Below the pieces are notes generated by a model. That model had not been told where the DNA came from and did no database searches. It saw only the letters and a program-made list of their open reading frames with translations. DNA of 64,000 nucleotides from Ectocarpus siliculosus (taxonomy: Eukaryota; Sar; Phaeophyceae; Ectocarpales; Ectocarpaceae). Shown piece by piece: positions 44,401-53,512 of the stretch (the first letter of the stretch is position 1; every line of letters starts with the position of its first letter). The stretch covers positions 1,008,782-1,072,781 of the forward strand of contig FN648069.1 in the NCBI GenBank assembly GCA_000310025.1. The letters run 5' to 3'. A program made the translations under genes and the position numbers.

Positions 44401-46231
44401 GGGACAGAAACGCTGTGTCTTCTGCGTGAAACCTGTACTCCTCGGCTTCGTCGTCTGACGCGCCGTCGGCATCCCCGGCCGGCCCACCCAGCGTCACAGA
44501 AAACTGGGGAGCAGCAGCCACTTCCGGTGCCGCCTGGGGCGTGGGAGGGGGCACGACACGACGACGGACGGGTCGCGAAAGCAAAGTTGAAGCTTGCGGC
44601 CGGCGCCCGAGGTCCTCCAGCCGTGATCGGAGCGCCCCTTGCTTCGCCCTAGCAGCCCGGACATACTCCTCGCGCGCCGCTAGTTCCGCTTTCTTCTGTG
44701 CAGCAGCCCGAGCAGCCTCGCGCTCCTCCTCCTGCTTCCTCGCAGCCTCCGCCAGAGCAGCCTCACGCTCCTCCTCCTGCCTCCTCGCAGCTTCCGCCAG
44801 AGCAGCCTCACGCTCCTTCGCCTGCTTCCTCGCAGCCTCCGCCAGAGCAGCCTGACGCTCCTCCTCCTGCTTCCTCGCATCATCCGCCAGAGCAGCCTCA
44901 CGCTCCTCCAGCAGCTTCCGCTCTTCCGCCGCCGCTACCTCGCTAGCCAGACCGCGGTGCCACATCTCGGTCAATTCTTGAAAGGCGGCGAACTCATCTT
45001 GCGACAAGTGCATCACCATGTCTTCCTGCGGGAGCGAGAAAGGGCGAGCGCAAATGGGGGAACCAGGAGACAAACGAGCTGCCCTGACCACGTCGCGCAG
45101 GGAGATCCGTCCAGCGGTGTACGCTTGTTCCAGGTCCGCCGGATCCGCCGTGGCGATGTTGTACCTCAGGTCATCAGCTGCGGACGCGCCTGGAGTGGAC
45201 TCGCTCTCGTCGCCCGTCCCGGCCCCGGCAAGCAGCTCCGCGGTGGACGGCTCGCCCTCAGCCTCGTAATCGAGGATTTCCTCATTGCCGTCCATCAATT
45301 CCACATATCCGCTGGACATGGTGTTCTCTTTTTTCAAAAAGACAGGGCCAGAGGAAGGGCAGCTACTATCGATTTTTACAAGTGCAGAACGGCCAGCAAC
45401 AGTAGATGTGTCACCCCCAACCGCTGTTGCGACAGCAGAACCGATTGCAGCGGAAACAGTAAAGCGGGGCGTAATCGCGGTAGAAGCAAACCGAGGTCCA
45501 TGCGAAAAACGGAGATACCCACAGGACAGCATACGTCCGGCGATAAAAGCTTGATGCACACGAGGTTGAAGCGGATCCAACCAAGCAGAAAAGGCGTCCA
45601 AAAGCACACCATGCCACGCATACACAGCAGTGGAAGCTAGCACAAAAGGACCGGTATTAAATGGGGACACGAGATTGTCCGACCAAAACACACGCAGAGC
45701 AGCACGGCGTTCCTCCGCAACGGGTGCCGAAGTGCGAGCAAAGACCGCTGTGGGTTTGCGCTGTTGAAAGGTTTCCAATTCGAATGCCTTGAGGGTGAAT
45801 GATGCTCCAAAAAAAATTTCCATGTGATTGCGAAAAATGGAGGGAAGGCTGGTGGGGCGGCTGACACCCAATTTGTGTGCACACAATGCTCTCCACGTCG
45901 AAACAAGCGGAGTCAAATCGGAGAGCACCACAGGGAAATCCGCGGACATCGGCCGGTACGCCGGCATGAATGCAGTAGAAGTGGTAGCGGACGCGGGAAG
46001 CATGCTATCATCTCGAGTCCCGCTACACAAAGACAGCAACTCCGGTTGCTTCATGCAAAGCGTGTCCGCCACCGAAATAACTTCATGGACCGCCGATGCA
46101 GACAAAATAGCTTGGGAGGGGCGGCGAGCGTAGGAAAAATCACCTACAACATCGCGATGACCGCCGAGACGCGTATCCTTCGCAAGGTCCCAGTCCCGCG
46201 GGCGCTTAGCGAAAGCATCGCAAGCCAGCAT
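41432..46231 (-). CDS. gag: Gypsy Gag-like polyprotein (1599 residues)
   Basis: One uninterrupted frame from ATG at 46231 to TGA at 41432. Residues 1-304 are of unknown type. An internal Met at 45319 begins an acidic stretch (M-D-G-N-E-E-I-L-D-Y-E-A-E) and could be a second start. Residues about 434-524 are five 15-residue repeats of the form E-R-E-A-A-L-A-E-A-A-R-K-Q-E-E, predicted to be a long charged helix. Residues about 784-843 are Arg/Ser-rich. Residues about 1177-1394 show the helical retrotransposon Gag core. A CCHC zinc knuckle (C-L-N-C-L-G-E-D-H-S-F-K-S-C) lies at about 1496-1510, followed by a basic tail ending K-R-G-W-K-G-K-K. Expected to form the particle and bind element RNA. 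It is far longer than ordinary gypsy Gag proteins (300-500 residues). Confidence 0.88.
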   Translation of the reverse strand: MLACDAFAKRPRDWDLAKDTRLGGHRDVVGDFSYARRPSQAILSASAVHEVISVADTLCMKQPELLSLCSGTRDDSMLPASATTSTAFMPAYRPMSADFPVVLSDLTPLVSTWRALCAHKLGVSRPTSLPSIFRNHMEIFFGASFTLKAFELETFQQRKPTAVFARTSAPVAEERRAALRVFWSDNLVSPFNTGPFVLASTAVYAWHGVLLDAFSAWLDPLQPRVHQAFIAGRMLSCGYLRFSHGPRFASTAITPRFTVSAAIGSAVATAVGGDTSTVAGRSALVKIDSSCPSSGPVFLKKENTMSSGYVELMDGNEEILDYEAEGEPSTAELLAGAGTGDESESTPGASAADDLRYNIATADPADLEQAYTAGRISLRDVVRAARLSPGSPICARPFSLPQEDMVMHLSQDEFAAFQELTEMWHRGLASEVAAAEERKLLEEREAALADDARKQEEERQAALAEAARKQAKEREAALAEAARRQEEEREAALAEAARKQEEEREAARAAAQKKAELAAREEYVRAARAKQGALRSRLEDLGRRPQASTLLSRPVRRRVVPPPTPQAAPEVAAAPQFSVTLGGPAGDADGASDDEAEEYRFHAEDTAFLSRPLSTPTDVITFHDADRTSALFAWAGLQHIVRDRCPDSYTDLGFAHLVSSPFLDQLEPSIRQSVFLLVSALRRASFTEGPQGTAVVVHNGGIRLPLARTATNDDFQHDLQLPQQDSARRAHGSGGTKDYSLSAAPASASRRSRWGDQAPTAKSGTAERTSRGPGVEDGGRGYAESSSKRRHRESRSRSRSTDRQPRHAPSSRRGRSRSSDRRGSNTPSRRRSRSRSPTRSGGNSRATSSDSGRGGKGRRKSGRGRRQVQYDRCDFRSSGLLGERKTASEDGSLCSSPPVLPPPADVGPPPVSTLAFKLANMQLREHSAAVKSHAPTHTVVDQPTSSLLLDERVGSPRNAASHASTSASRTEMLLEQVLTLLRAQTPGQVVDAAADSNVPPSVPSNAPSMPPSAPPFSSRAHLAPLQDHASSSSGVRSGYEVHDEAAARTTAVSSSSAPAAPALPQQPLVVSSAQQPLVVSSASTAPALLQQPLVVPPPLPRTSILIDPRPATGHVMASPANATSPLPQDDASLPLSSTGARTRQEALDAADAAAAEADTIRIQDKMDKLKPEQLDSVTRLPLGSDPDEFARFASSCKGVVTEILNKSDVKRKQTFASSTWVAGWLPLLRKRVRAAVVEGQTTNRATLEFLDATFQQVENHLRKEPAGPSTYAFFIQKLAAAWDTQDKSSGIDRLRSFGVSTGETYGEYIRRYKALAMTVMVSHHAFKPSDAQVQIAVRDSMLKQFPVVSGQVYKDEQLSMEAPFGRHASCLDDMWDVLDKRAFAHTPAVHGDDFFSVSSTNARSSSAVSRAVASSALHSSVTPSWSRGSSAAVMSVDPLPNDDRDPFLLHYSDWPLQGHFQEVYNVASEMALTKNDPPLFTPLVSAEDRRNALRLYKGKCLNCLGEDHSFKSCTRGFINATGLLNNDIKLCMEKDPALWSRWKKRMTSYRRPTGRNPPRNHSSGRARRSFDTSDMKQSSHTESSSETSTSAKRGWKGKK
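44690..44925 (-). repeat. 45-bp coding repeat (charged helix in Gag)
   Basis: Five tandem 45-bp units encode a 15-residue Glu/Ala/Arg/Lys repeat. Differences between units are mostly single bases. Confidence 0.85.
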
Positions 46232-46379
46232 CCTCTACAAGAGAAGAAGCAGAGGAAGCTAAGTCTAGAATCTCGTGGGTGGTGAGACCAAATAACAAAC
46301 AACCCCGTGATTGTGAAGAAAGCGTGACAACAACACACAGCAGTGGAGGCCGCGTCCAGCACCCGCTTACCGTGTAATG

Positions 46380-46395
46380 CCTGCCGCTGACGCCA
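46380..46395 (+). repeat. Second copy of the primer-binding-site sequence
   Basis: CCTGCCGCTGACGCCA here is identical to 46658-46673 and in the same orientation, 278 bp apart, both in the gypsy leader. Confidence 0.8.
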
Positions 46396-46657
46396 TATGC
46401 GAAGGTGTACCGATTCTGGTAAAAGTCAATCGACGGATACCCTGCGAATCGGGTCCTCCTTAACACTCTCCACCCACAGAATTTACCCTCAACTGGGAAC
46501 CTCTTGTGGCCAGGACGGGTAATTCGATGGAAGTGTCACAAGGTTCTTTATAGGATCGATTCCAAGAGGTGTTCTCAGGACTGACACACATTGTGTCCAT
46601 GGGAAAATGTCCAAGTCAGGAGAAAAAACGTGCACCCAAGGAGATTCGAACCAGTAT

Positions 46658-46673
46658 CCTGCCGCTGACGCCA
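46658..46673 (-). other. Candidate primer binding site of the gypsy element
   Basis: On the element strand TGGCGTCAGCGGCAGG begins four bases inside the end of the 5' LTR. TGG is the expected start of a site pairing with the CCA end of a tRNA. The tRNA could not be named from the window. Confidence 0.6.
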
Positions 46674-46676
46674 AGT

Positions 46677-46973
46677 TTAAAGGAGGGGAAGCCGTGGGTG
46701 GTAGCTTGCTCCTAGAGATAGATGAAGGTAGGTTCTGTCGCTGACACGCTTGTCCACGATCACGTAGAGATGAGAAAGTTGCTTGTTACTGCTGAGAGAC
46801 GATCAGCAAGGGTCTGAGGTGAAGTGGGGATCCAACTTCACCTCAGGGGGGTACGCAGACTAGACAAAATCCTAAGAGGGTAGGTGTCTGAAGGGTATAC
46901 CTCCTGAGACCGACCCACATCCTATCAACAATAAGATGTACCCTATTTAAGCTAGCAGCCACACTCCTTAACA
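46677..46973 (-). repeat. Gypsy 5' LTR (297 bp)
   Basis: Same length as the left LTR and one substitution different. On the element strand it begins TGTTAAGG next to the CCCTT duplication (AAGGG on this strand) and ends CCTTTAA just before the primer-binding site. Confidence 0.92.
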
Positions 46974-46978
46974 CCCTT
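46974..46978 (+). repeat. Gypsy target-site duplication, right
   Basis: CCCTT, identical to 32656-32660. Removing the element and one copy gives a continuous presumed empty site, ...CACAGA-CCCTT-GTTCTACC... Confidence 0.75.
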
Positions 46979-47158
46979 GTTCTACCCAAACGAAAGAAGA
47001 AAAATAAAACATCGAAGGAAAAAGGCTCCTGACCGGGATACAGACGATCGACGTGCCCCGATATAAGAGGGTACACTCTCTTACTAGATCGGGTGGCACC
47101 CTCTTGCTGTACCGATATAGGAGGGGGCTCCGATGTACCCTACACTCCGGAGTACCAG

Positions 47159-47369
47159 ATATGACACAGGATAACACACACCATGGACCGATTTCAAAGC
47201 TCGATTACTCCACGATGAAGAGGATGCACAGATGGATAGACGAAAGGATACGTTTTCAGAGAGCTCTCGACCAGACGGCTTCAACGCCGCCGTTTTCGGC
47301 CCTGCGACTGTTGCTGTTGAGAAATTGAGCTTTGAAATGGTCCAGGGGGTGTGTTGTCTAATGTCATAT
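47159..47369. mobile_element. MITE family 3, copy 1
   Basis: Imperfect inverted termini: left ATATGACAC then ACACACCATGGACCGATTT-CAAAGCTCGATTACTC; the right end is the complement with ACACCCCCTGGACCATTT. Relatives lie at 56369-56559 and 63790-63958. No coding capacity. It sits upstream of gene D. Confidence 0.7.
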
Positions 47370-47681
47370 ACGTTAAGAGGGTCGAGGGCCTTTGCACCCT
47401 CCTCTTGCATGAGTACATCAGACATAAATCAACGGAGCATGACTGACTGTTGTTCTTATCCGACGGCGGCCGTCAAACAAATATGAGAACAAAAAAATGA
47501 TATCATCGCTGCCTTCGCTCACGCTATGGATCATCTTCTTTTTCAGTGCAAATCTATCTTAGACTCTATTCTATAGATATACATGGATTCGAGTTGTGTT
47601 ATAAATGAAGAGAAATACAGGCAGCATTCGCTGATGACGCCATGGATTCGTTGCGTCTTGTTTTGTAGAAAAAAAAGAAAC

Positions 47682-47720
47682 AAAATAATGCGGCGTAATT
47701 AGTGTTTGTGAGCCTTCGTT
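47682..47720 (+). promoter_or_regulatory. Conserved upstream block of gene D
   Basis: AATAATGCGGCGTAATTAG followed by TGTTTGTGAGCCTTCG, about 127 bp before the ATG, as in copies B and C. Confidence 0.45.
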
Positions 47721-47822
47721 CCCCCCAGCCCCCAGCCCCCCCCAGCTCACAACTTACACCCACACCCACCTCTGTCAGCTACACCACTGCACCAACCTTC
47801 CACCGTCCGACGAAAAGACATA

Positions 47823-50611
47823 ATGATGAACTTGGGAAAGATGCCCGCGGGAAGGACTGCATCCAGGCTGGCAAGGGTCGTCGGCAAGAGCGAGTCCAGC
47901 ATCCAGAGCAGCGTCCGGGCCGCCGGCTCAATAAACGCTCTGCTGTCGACGAGGTCTGGCCTCACCTTCACCCAGGCGGCGACCAGGCTTGCCGCTGTGA
48001 AGCTCCCGGTTAGGCAGATGTCTGGACAGGTGAGGTGATGTGTGCCAACTCTGGCGGCGTGTCTGGGAGCGCTGTTATCTTTTCTGTGTGTGTGATTGTT
48101 CTGTCTCGTGCCCAGTGCGCATGTAGACGTATGCATGTTTTTTAACCATGCGGGATATTTTAGACTCTTGGACCACCCTGCGGCATATTTCTGAAGGGGC
48201 CTGGAGTTACGTCGGCTAAAATTGATGGGTCATGTCGAGGCGCACAGTGGTACTTTCTTGAACGCTACTCAAGGACAAGCACACGCCCAAGTGCCTTGCA
48301 ATGAATTCCGATATCCCCCGCGCAACCCTTTCGTCTGCTAGGATCGCTTTCACCGCACCTCTCGATTCGCCAAAATATCCAGCGCATACATAAACATGTG
48401 TGGGATGTTCTCTCTCGGGCCTCTTGGCGCCGTCACAGTCTTTTTTTTGTTCGGGTCGTGTCGTGTTCCATCATCATGTGCGCGCTCCCACACAGCAGTG
48501 CCTTGCACTTTTCTCAACACTGCTTTACCCCCTGTCACACGCGGGCGCTGGTAGGTGCTGCCGTTTGGTCGCACGCGTACGGCCGCGAAGTCATCCACCA
48601 TGCACCTGTACATTCAGAGTTGTCTCCTCCCTGATCGTTCCAGCTAAACTCCATCTTAACGCATCTGTGTTAATATGTGTTGTTACTAAAACTATAAATA
48701 AAATGGGATATCAAGCGCGTTGCTTCGCAGTGCGATCTAGCCGCGTGAGTTCGGCAAAACGGCAATTTAACCACTCCCCAATCCGCTCGCTCTGTTCCCC
48801 TGAACGTGGTGATTCGTCGTGCACGACGCGCTTGCAATCACCGGACTTCGCGTGGACCTGTTCAGGCCGACTACGCGGCCAACTACACCGCTGGTGAGTC
48901 AACCGGTAGCCTTCGCTCCAGCCTCATTTGCTGTTGCATGGTGCTGGTGCTGTAGAGATGGCGTGTTCTCGCCGCGGGCTCCCTACTAGCGAAGCGAATC
49001 GTTTCGACCATTTCAACAATATTGTGGTAATCTTTTGTAAGTTTGCTTCCCGAAAAGCTACGTGTAGCACGCCATTTTGTTGGTGCCCCCCATTTTATTC
49101 TTCCGTGTCGGGTGATCTGATGTGAACGTTCGTATCAATGGGTCCGATCTCTCTCACGTTGTACGTAGTTTACAATTTTGTGTTCTCTTGGGTGATGTGA
49201 GGCGAACCATCATCTCACATACATATGCCAGTGCCTCTACATTTTGGTGTTGCTGGTGTCGTGTCGGGTGAACAGACCAGAAGGCCGTCGACGCCGCGAC
49301 TAGGAACTGGAGGGACAACGTGACCGCCAACACCGAGGACGCGCCCAAGAAGACCGCCGCCATCTACGCTGACGACGCGCTGTTCTGGGGAACGGTCTCG
49401 GAGGAGGTCCGCAACACGCCCGCGCACGTCTACGACTACTTTGTAAGTGGGAGTTTTGAAGGCTATTTTGTTCAGCAGCAACGGTGGCAACAACCATCGC
49501 GTGAGGTGGTGTGTGCGTGTTGCGTTGTCTGTATTTGTGCTCAATACATGTAGCGTCATGGCGTCGATCGTTTTCTTTGACCCGTTGATATTTCTCTCAA
49601 CATCTTGTTGGTTGACGGCCCCTCGGGCAGGCAGGGGAATGTTTGGTTTCTACACCGCTCGCTGCTGGCACAAGCCCAGCGATCTACATACCGACGCTCG
49701 GTTCCAAAATCCAACCAACATTTCCAAGCTTGAAATACACCCACAAGATTGTGAAACAAACCCTTGACTACCCACCTCTGGCCCTTGTTTCCCCCCCCCC
49801 ACAGGACTTCTTCGCCCGCATGCCCAAGCTCTCCATGGTCGCGTACGACCCGGCTCCCCCGCGCATCCACGGAGACTTCGCCATCCATGCGGGTGCCTAC
49901 ACGTTCGCCTGGGCGGGAGCTGACGGGGCCATGACCGAGACGCGGGCGCGCTTCACGTTTGCCTACCGAAGGGAGAACGGCAAGTGGGTCATGATCGAGC
50001 ACCACTCGTCCGCGATGCCCAAGGCGCCCCCGGGGCTCAAGCCGGTGAGTTGTTGCAGGGGCCGTACATCATAGAATTGAGGATGGAGCATGTTTTCCCT
50101 TGGTTTTCGTTCTGTGTTTTTCTCGGTAGAAAAGGGGTTTGGTAGCGTGGTCGATTGGTGCTTGCTGTCTGTATTTTTGCTTTGTCACGATTATTCAGAA
50201 GTGCATGTCTTCCCCACAGATAATCGAGTATGGGATAGATTTAGCAAAGCGTTTTGTTGTGTTGCGATGACCAACCTGTTGTCTACGGTTCCCCGGGTAT
50301 ATTTAGCGACTCCCTTTTGCTCCTAATTTTTTTCTTGCTACTTGGAAGTATGACACAACGAATCTATCTCTGTCGTTATTGTTTTCTTCTCACGCACTGT
50401 TCCAAGTATATTGTTCTTTGTATTCGTTGTGGTTTTGGGCTGATCGATCACGCCGATTCACCACTTGACCCAGGCTCGCCATCCTCTGCGGTCTTTTCTG
50501 GCCACACCGTTTTCGTGAGTCCTCTGCCTCGCACGCAATTGCACCATCCACCCTAACCCAACCGATCCCGACCGCGATGCCGCGTCCGCTGTCGCGCAGG
50601 CCCAGCACTAA
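47823..50611 (+). CDS. CaMKII-association-domain/SnoaL-like protein, copy D
   Basis: Exons 47823-48029, 48866-48893, 49276-49442, 49805-50044 and 50600-50611 give 217 residues with the same exon sizes and phases as the other copies. Presequence changes include S-I-N-A in place of S-M-H-A and L-T-F-T in place of L-T-V-T. The exon 3-4 protein is identical to B and C apart from a Val/Ile position before H-H-S-S-A-M-P. After the stop the 3' flank has a one-base insertion (GAGGTGGAAGAC) relative to A and C, supporting the view that translation ends at A-Q-H and the flank is untranslated. Confidence 0.82.
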
Positions 50612-51892
50612 GATGCCTCCGGAGGTGGAAGACACAGACAGACGTGAGTTTCTTGTGTAGGCGTGGATATGTGTCACCCTCTTTTGTGTCCATCTCGCGA
50701 CATTTTTTCCATTCTCGTGCTGTTGGGTGTACGCAATTGCTTCCGTTGCCGGCCGCTGTCGCTGCCTCGGGTGTACAGGTAGCACCCGCGCTGAAGAACT
50801 TTGAAAACATTCTGAAAAATCTTGCATTATGTAAAACTTGAGAAATCTTGGAAGATCATTTGAGCCCGGGTAAGGAACCGCACAGCGGCCATCTATAGCA
50901 CCTTGGGAAATAGTATCCCCATACAGTCGTCGGTCTACAGAAAAGGTTCTGTGGTGGGAACACTACTACTGCTGTGTCCAGGTTTCTCGTGTTATCGCCG
51001 CAGGGTGTGCTCTGCTTGCACAAAACAAACACCGAACGAAGCTTGCTCTCAGATTTTTTTCCCTTGTGACCGACCGCGATGTGCTAGGCATTCGACTTGA
51101 CACTCAACATGCTCTCCCCCCGACTTTCTCGTCCGTTTTTCATCTTGTTTGTGTGTGTCGCGGTCTCAACTCAACAGGCGTTCACATCCAGCAAGCACCT
51201 GGTCGATTAAGAATGACGAGCGGGCGGGCAGCAGGCACGAGAACTACCTCGACTCTCGTAGACTTCTTGATTCGTGTTTGATGATGATGCCAGTTTGGCG
51301 ATAGCTGGTCTATAGATATAGAAGCAGGTCTGGAGCACCTGAACCTTTTTTGACGCCGCTTTTAAATGGAGCAGATGGAGCACAGTGGGCGCGTGCGCCG
51401 ATGTGTTTTGTGATGGAAGGATATTGTTGAGGTAAAACAGGGGGTACAGCTGTTGGTATTTTCCGAGCTAGCACTCTCGCGGTTGGTTCCCAAGGTATCA
51501 CCTATTGGCAATTAGGGTGAAGTGTTGTTGTTTTCGTGGCGTGCGAACGCGACAGGAGGACTGGACGTTGTTGAGCGGCCTGGCGCGCCATGACCCTCCC
51601 CAAGAATGGCAACGTGGGCGTTTTTTTTTTCGGGTAATTTATTGTACGGCGTTGTGCAGGCTTTTGGCCGTGAATCGGACGTTCCTGGTTAATTGTGGCT
51701 GATTCGAGATGATCGTACATCGCATCAAGTACAAGCTGGTGTGTCTTGAGGTACTTGGGGTACACATTTAGCCTCGTTGGATTCGTGTGCATAGAATGCA
51801 GGTGGAGCGTGTTGAGACGGTGTGTGACGAGAGGTAGCACCGTGTGCTTCTTGCTTGTTGCCAAAATGTATTTTTTAGACCATCCATCTCCC

Positions 51893-53512
51893 TTGCTGGA
51901 AAAGCCTGACCTGTTCCATGTATGTCGGACACAACTGCAAGCACAACCCTCCTACGCCCCGTGCCTAGGGTGTGATACTCACACTAGGGTTATGCAACTG
52001 TTCACCTGTTGTTGAACTTACGCATGATGCGTAAGTATCGACGGGGGGGAAGGTGTACTCATAGTCGTGCATGCCGTAGTCGTTAGACCATTGACCTCGC
52101 ATCCCTATAAAGCCGGGACGGAGCATGCTGGGTTCTCACCGGACCAGGCTCTTATCGACGGGGGAAGGAAGAAAACTCATGGGTTTACCATATTATTGCC
52201 ACCCCATGGGTGCTAAGTATCATCCACGAGAGCCAGTACCCCGGCGTCTGACCACAACGCACTGATAATTTGCGTGGCAACAACACACAACCAAAATGTC
52301 ACGTGGTCTCGCGAGCCTTCCTTTATTCTCGCCATCTCATGGAAGGGGAGGGGGGATGCAGACTGGGCAAGTCGACGCGCACGACCACAGCCAGCCTTAC
52401 GAATATCGTTCACGGGAACCGGAGAGTGAATAGCCAATCAGCAAACTAGGGCAGCTGAGGATTTTCAGACAGAAGAATTTGTGGAACGAAAACAACGGAA
52501 CACGAGAAACTCGACAGAGCGTCAGGCTAGAGACTAAGCACTGCCGTGTGCAGAATATTGAAGTAGCCGACACGAGGGGAGGCAGACGAAGGAGGAGATA
52601 ACCAGGTGGTTTTCGCACTGAAAATACTCCAGTGAAAGCCACAACGCTCAACAAGTCAGGTTGTCAAAGCACCAAACAGACCAACAACATCGAAAACAAA
52701 AAAACTCCACACAAAGACGACAGGCTAGAAAACGCCCCTAAGAATCTTCGGGAAATATATATGGGTGTTTGATTTAATTAATTGTTTTAGGTTTGGGGAG
52801 TACATACATATGGAGGCAAGATGAATTACTTCGGGCGCAAGCGCCTTGCAGTCGGGTCTCTTTGGCCATGTGCAAAAATCGCCGAAGTTAGGGGATTTGA
52901 ACTCAGGGCGGGTTAGCTCACGGACAGAAGTCTCCTAGCACACACGCGGCCCACTCTTCGATACAACTTATGGTGAAAAACTCCTTTCTCAACAGCAAAA
53001 AAACAACGAATGGCCTTGGTGCCAGGTGTCAGTCAGTGCAGTCCGGCTTCTGTATGAGCGAAATCGTGTACGGAGGAACAGTTCTTCTACGAATCCTCTC
53101 ACACTTGCCACTGCTCTGGCAAATTTAACTAATCCATACAATCTCAAGTAATTAAGCAATTTCGGTTTTTAGGAGACGATAGATGTGTTCGCCCCAAGCT
53201 ATGTACGCGCAACTGGCAAAGTTTTGGTCGGATAACGACCTCCTGCGCGAGCCTCGAATCGAGGCCCCGTAGTCCGGGTTGTGAGAGAACCCAACACGAT
53301 CACTTCGCCTTCCAAGTGCTTAGTTCCACACCTGCGGGCAGTGCTTTGCCGATCTGCATACGAACCCCCCCCCCCCCCCCGGGGAAACAAATCCCTGGCC
53401 TACGTTTAAATTACCCCGCATATCACACGGTTACTACGCTGCCAAAGTGTACGAACCATCGTCTTGTACAAACGACCGCTGTTTTGCGGTGACCTTGGGA
53501 GCACAAGGAACT
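51893..53512. other. Intergenic, no gene recognised
   Basis: Only short frames without domains. It holds a 21-bp palindrome at 52016-52036 and a run of 16 C at 53365-53380. The ABC transporter 3' end lies at the right border. Confidence 0.5.
52016..52036. repeat. 21-bp perfect palindrome
   Basis: ACTTACGCAT, one G, then ATGCGTAAGT. It could be a hairpin or dimer binding site; nothing nearby explains it. Confidence 0.8.

Larger units (their letters stand above)
32661..46973 (-). mobile_element. Young 14.3-kb Ty3/gypsy retrotransposon with NADAR domain
   Basis: Near-identical 297-bp LTRs flanked by CCCTT duplications bound one element on the minus strand. In order it contains the 5' LTR, a primer-binding-site candidate, a 0.45-kb leader, a 4.8-kb gag frame, UGA, a 6-kb pol frame, a frameshifted C-terminal extension, and about 1.3 kb of non-coding sequence with tandem repeats. 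The order protease, reverse transcriptase, RNase H, integrase defines Ty3/gypsy. The chromodomain-like C-terminus suggests a chromovirus-type relative. One LTR difference in 297 bp implies recent insertion. It is more than twice the size of a typical gypsy element, mainly through the huge Gag, the NADAR insertion and low-complexity linkers. Confidence 0.93.
47680..51892 (+). repeat. Duplicated unit D
   Basis: Fourth copy of the unit, separated from C by the gypsy element. Introns 1-3 match B most closely. Similarity ends near 51892 at TTTTTTAGACCATCCATCTCC. The upstream 200 bp also match the B-side of the B-C intergenic region. Confidence 0.75.

Noticed and set aside
52880-52935. Possible tRNA or SINE on the minus strand (GAGTTCAAATCCCC motif)
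   Set aside because: Only a box-B-like motif is present; there is no cloverleaf.
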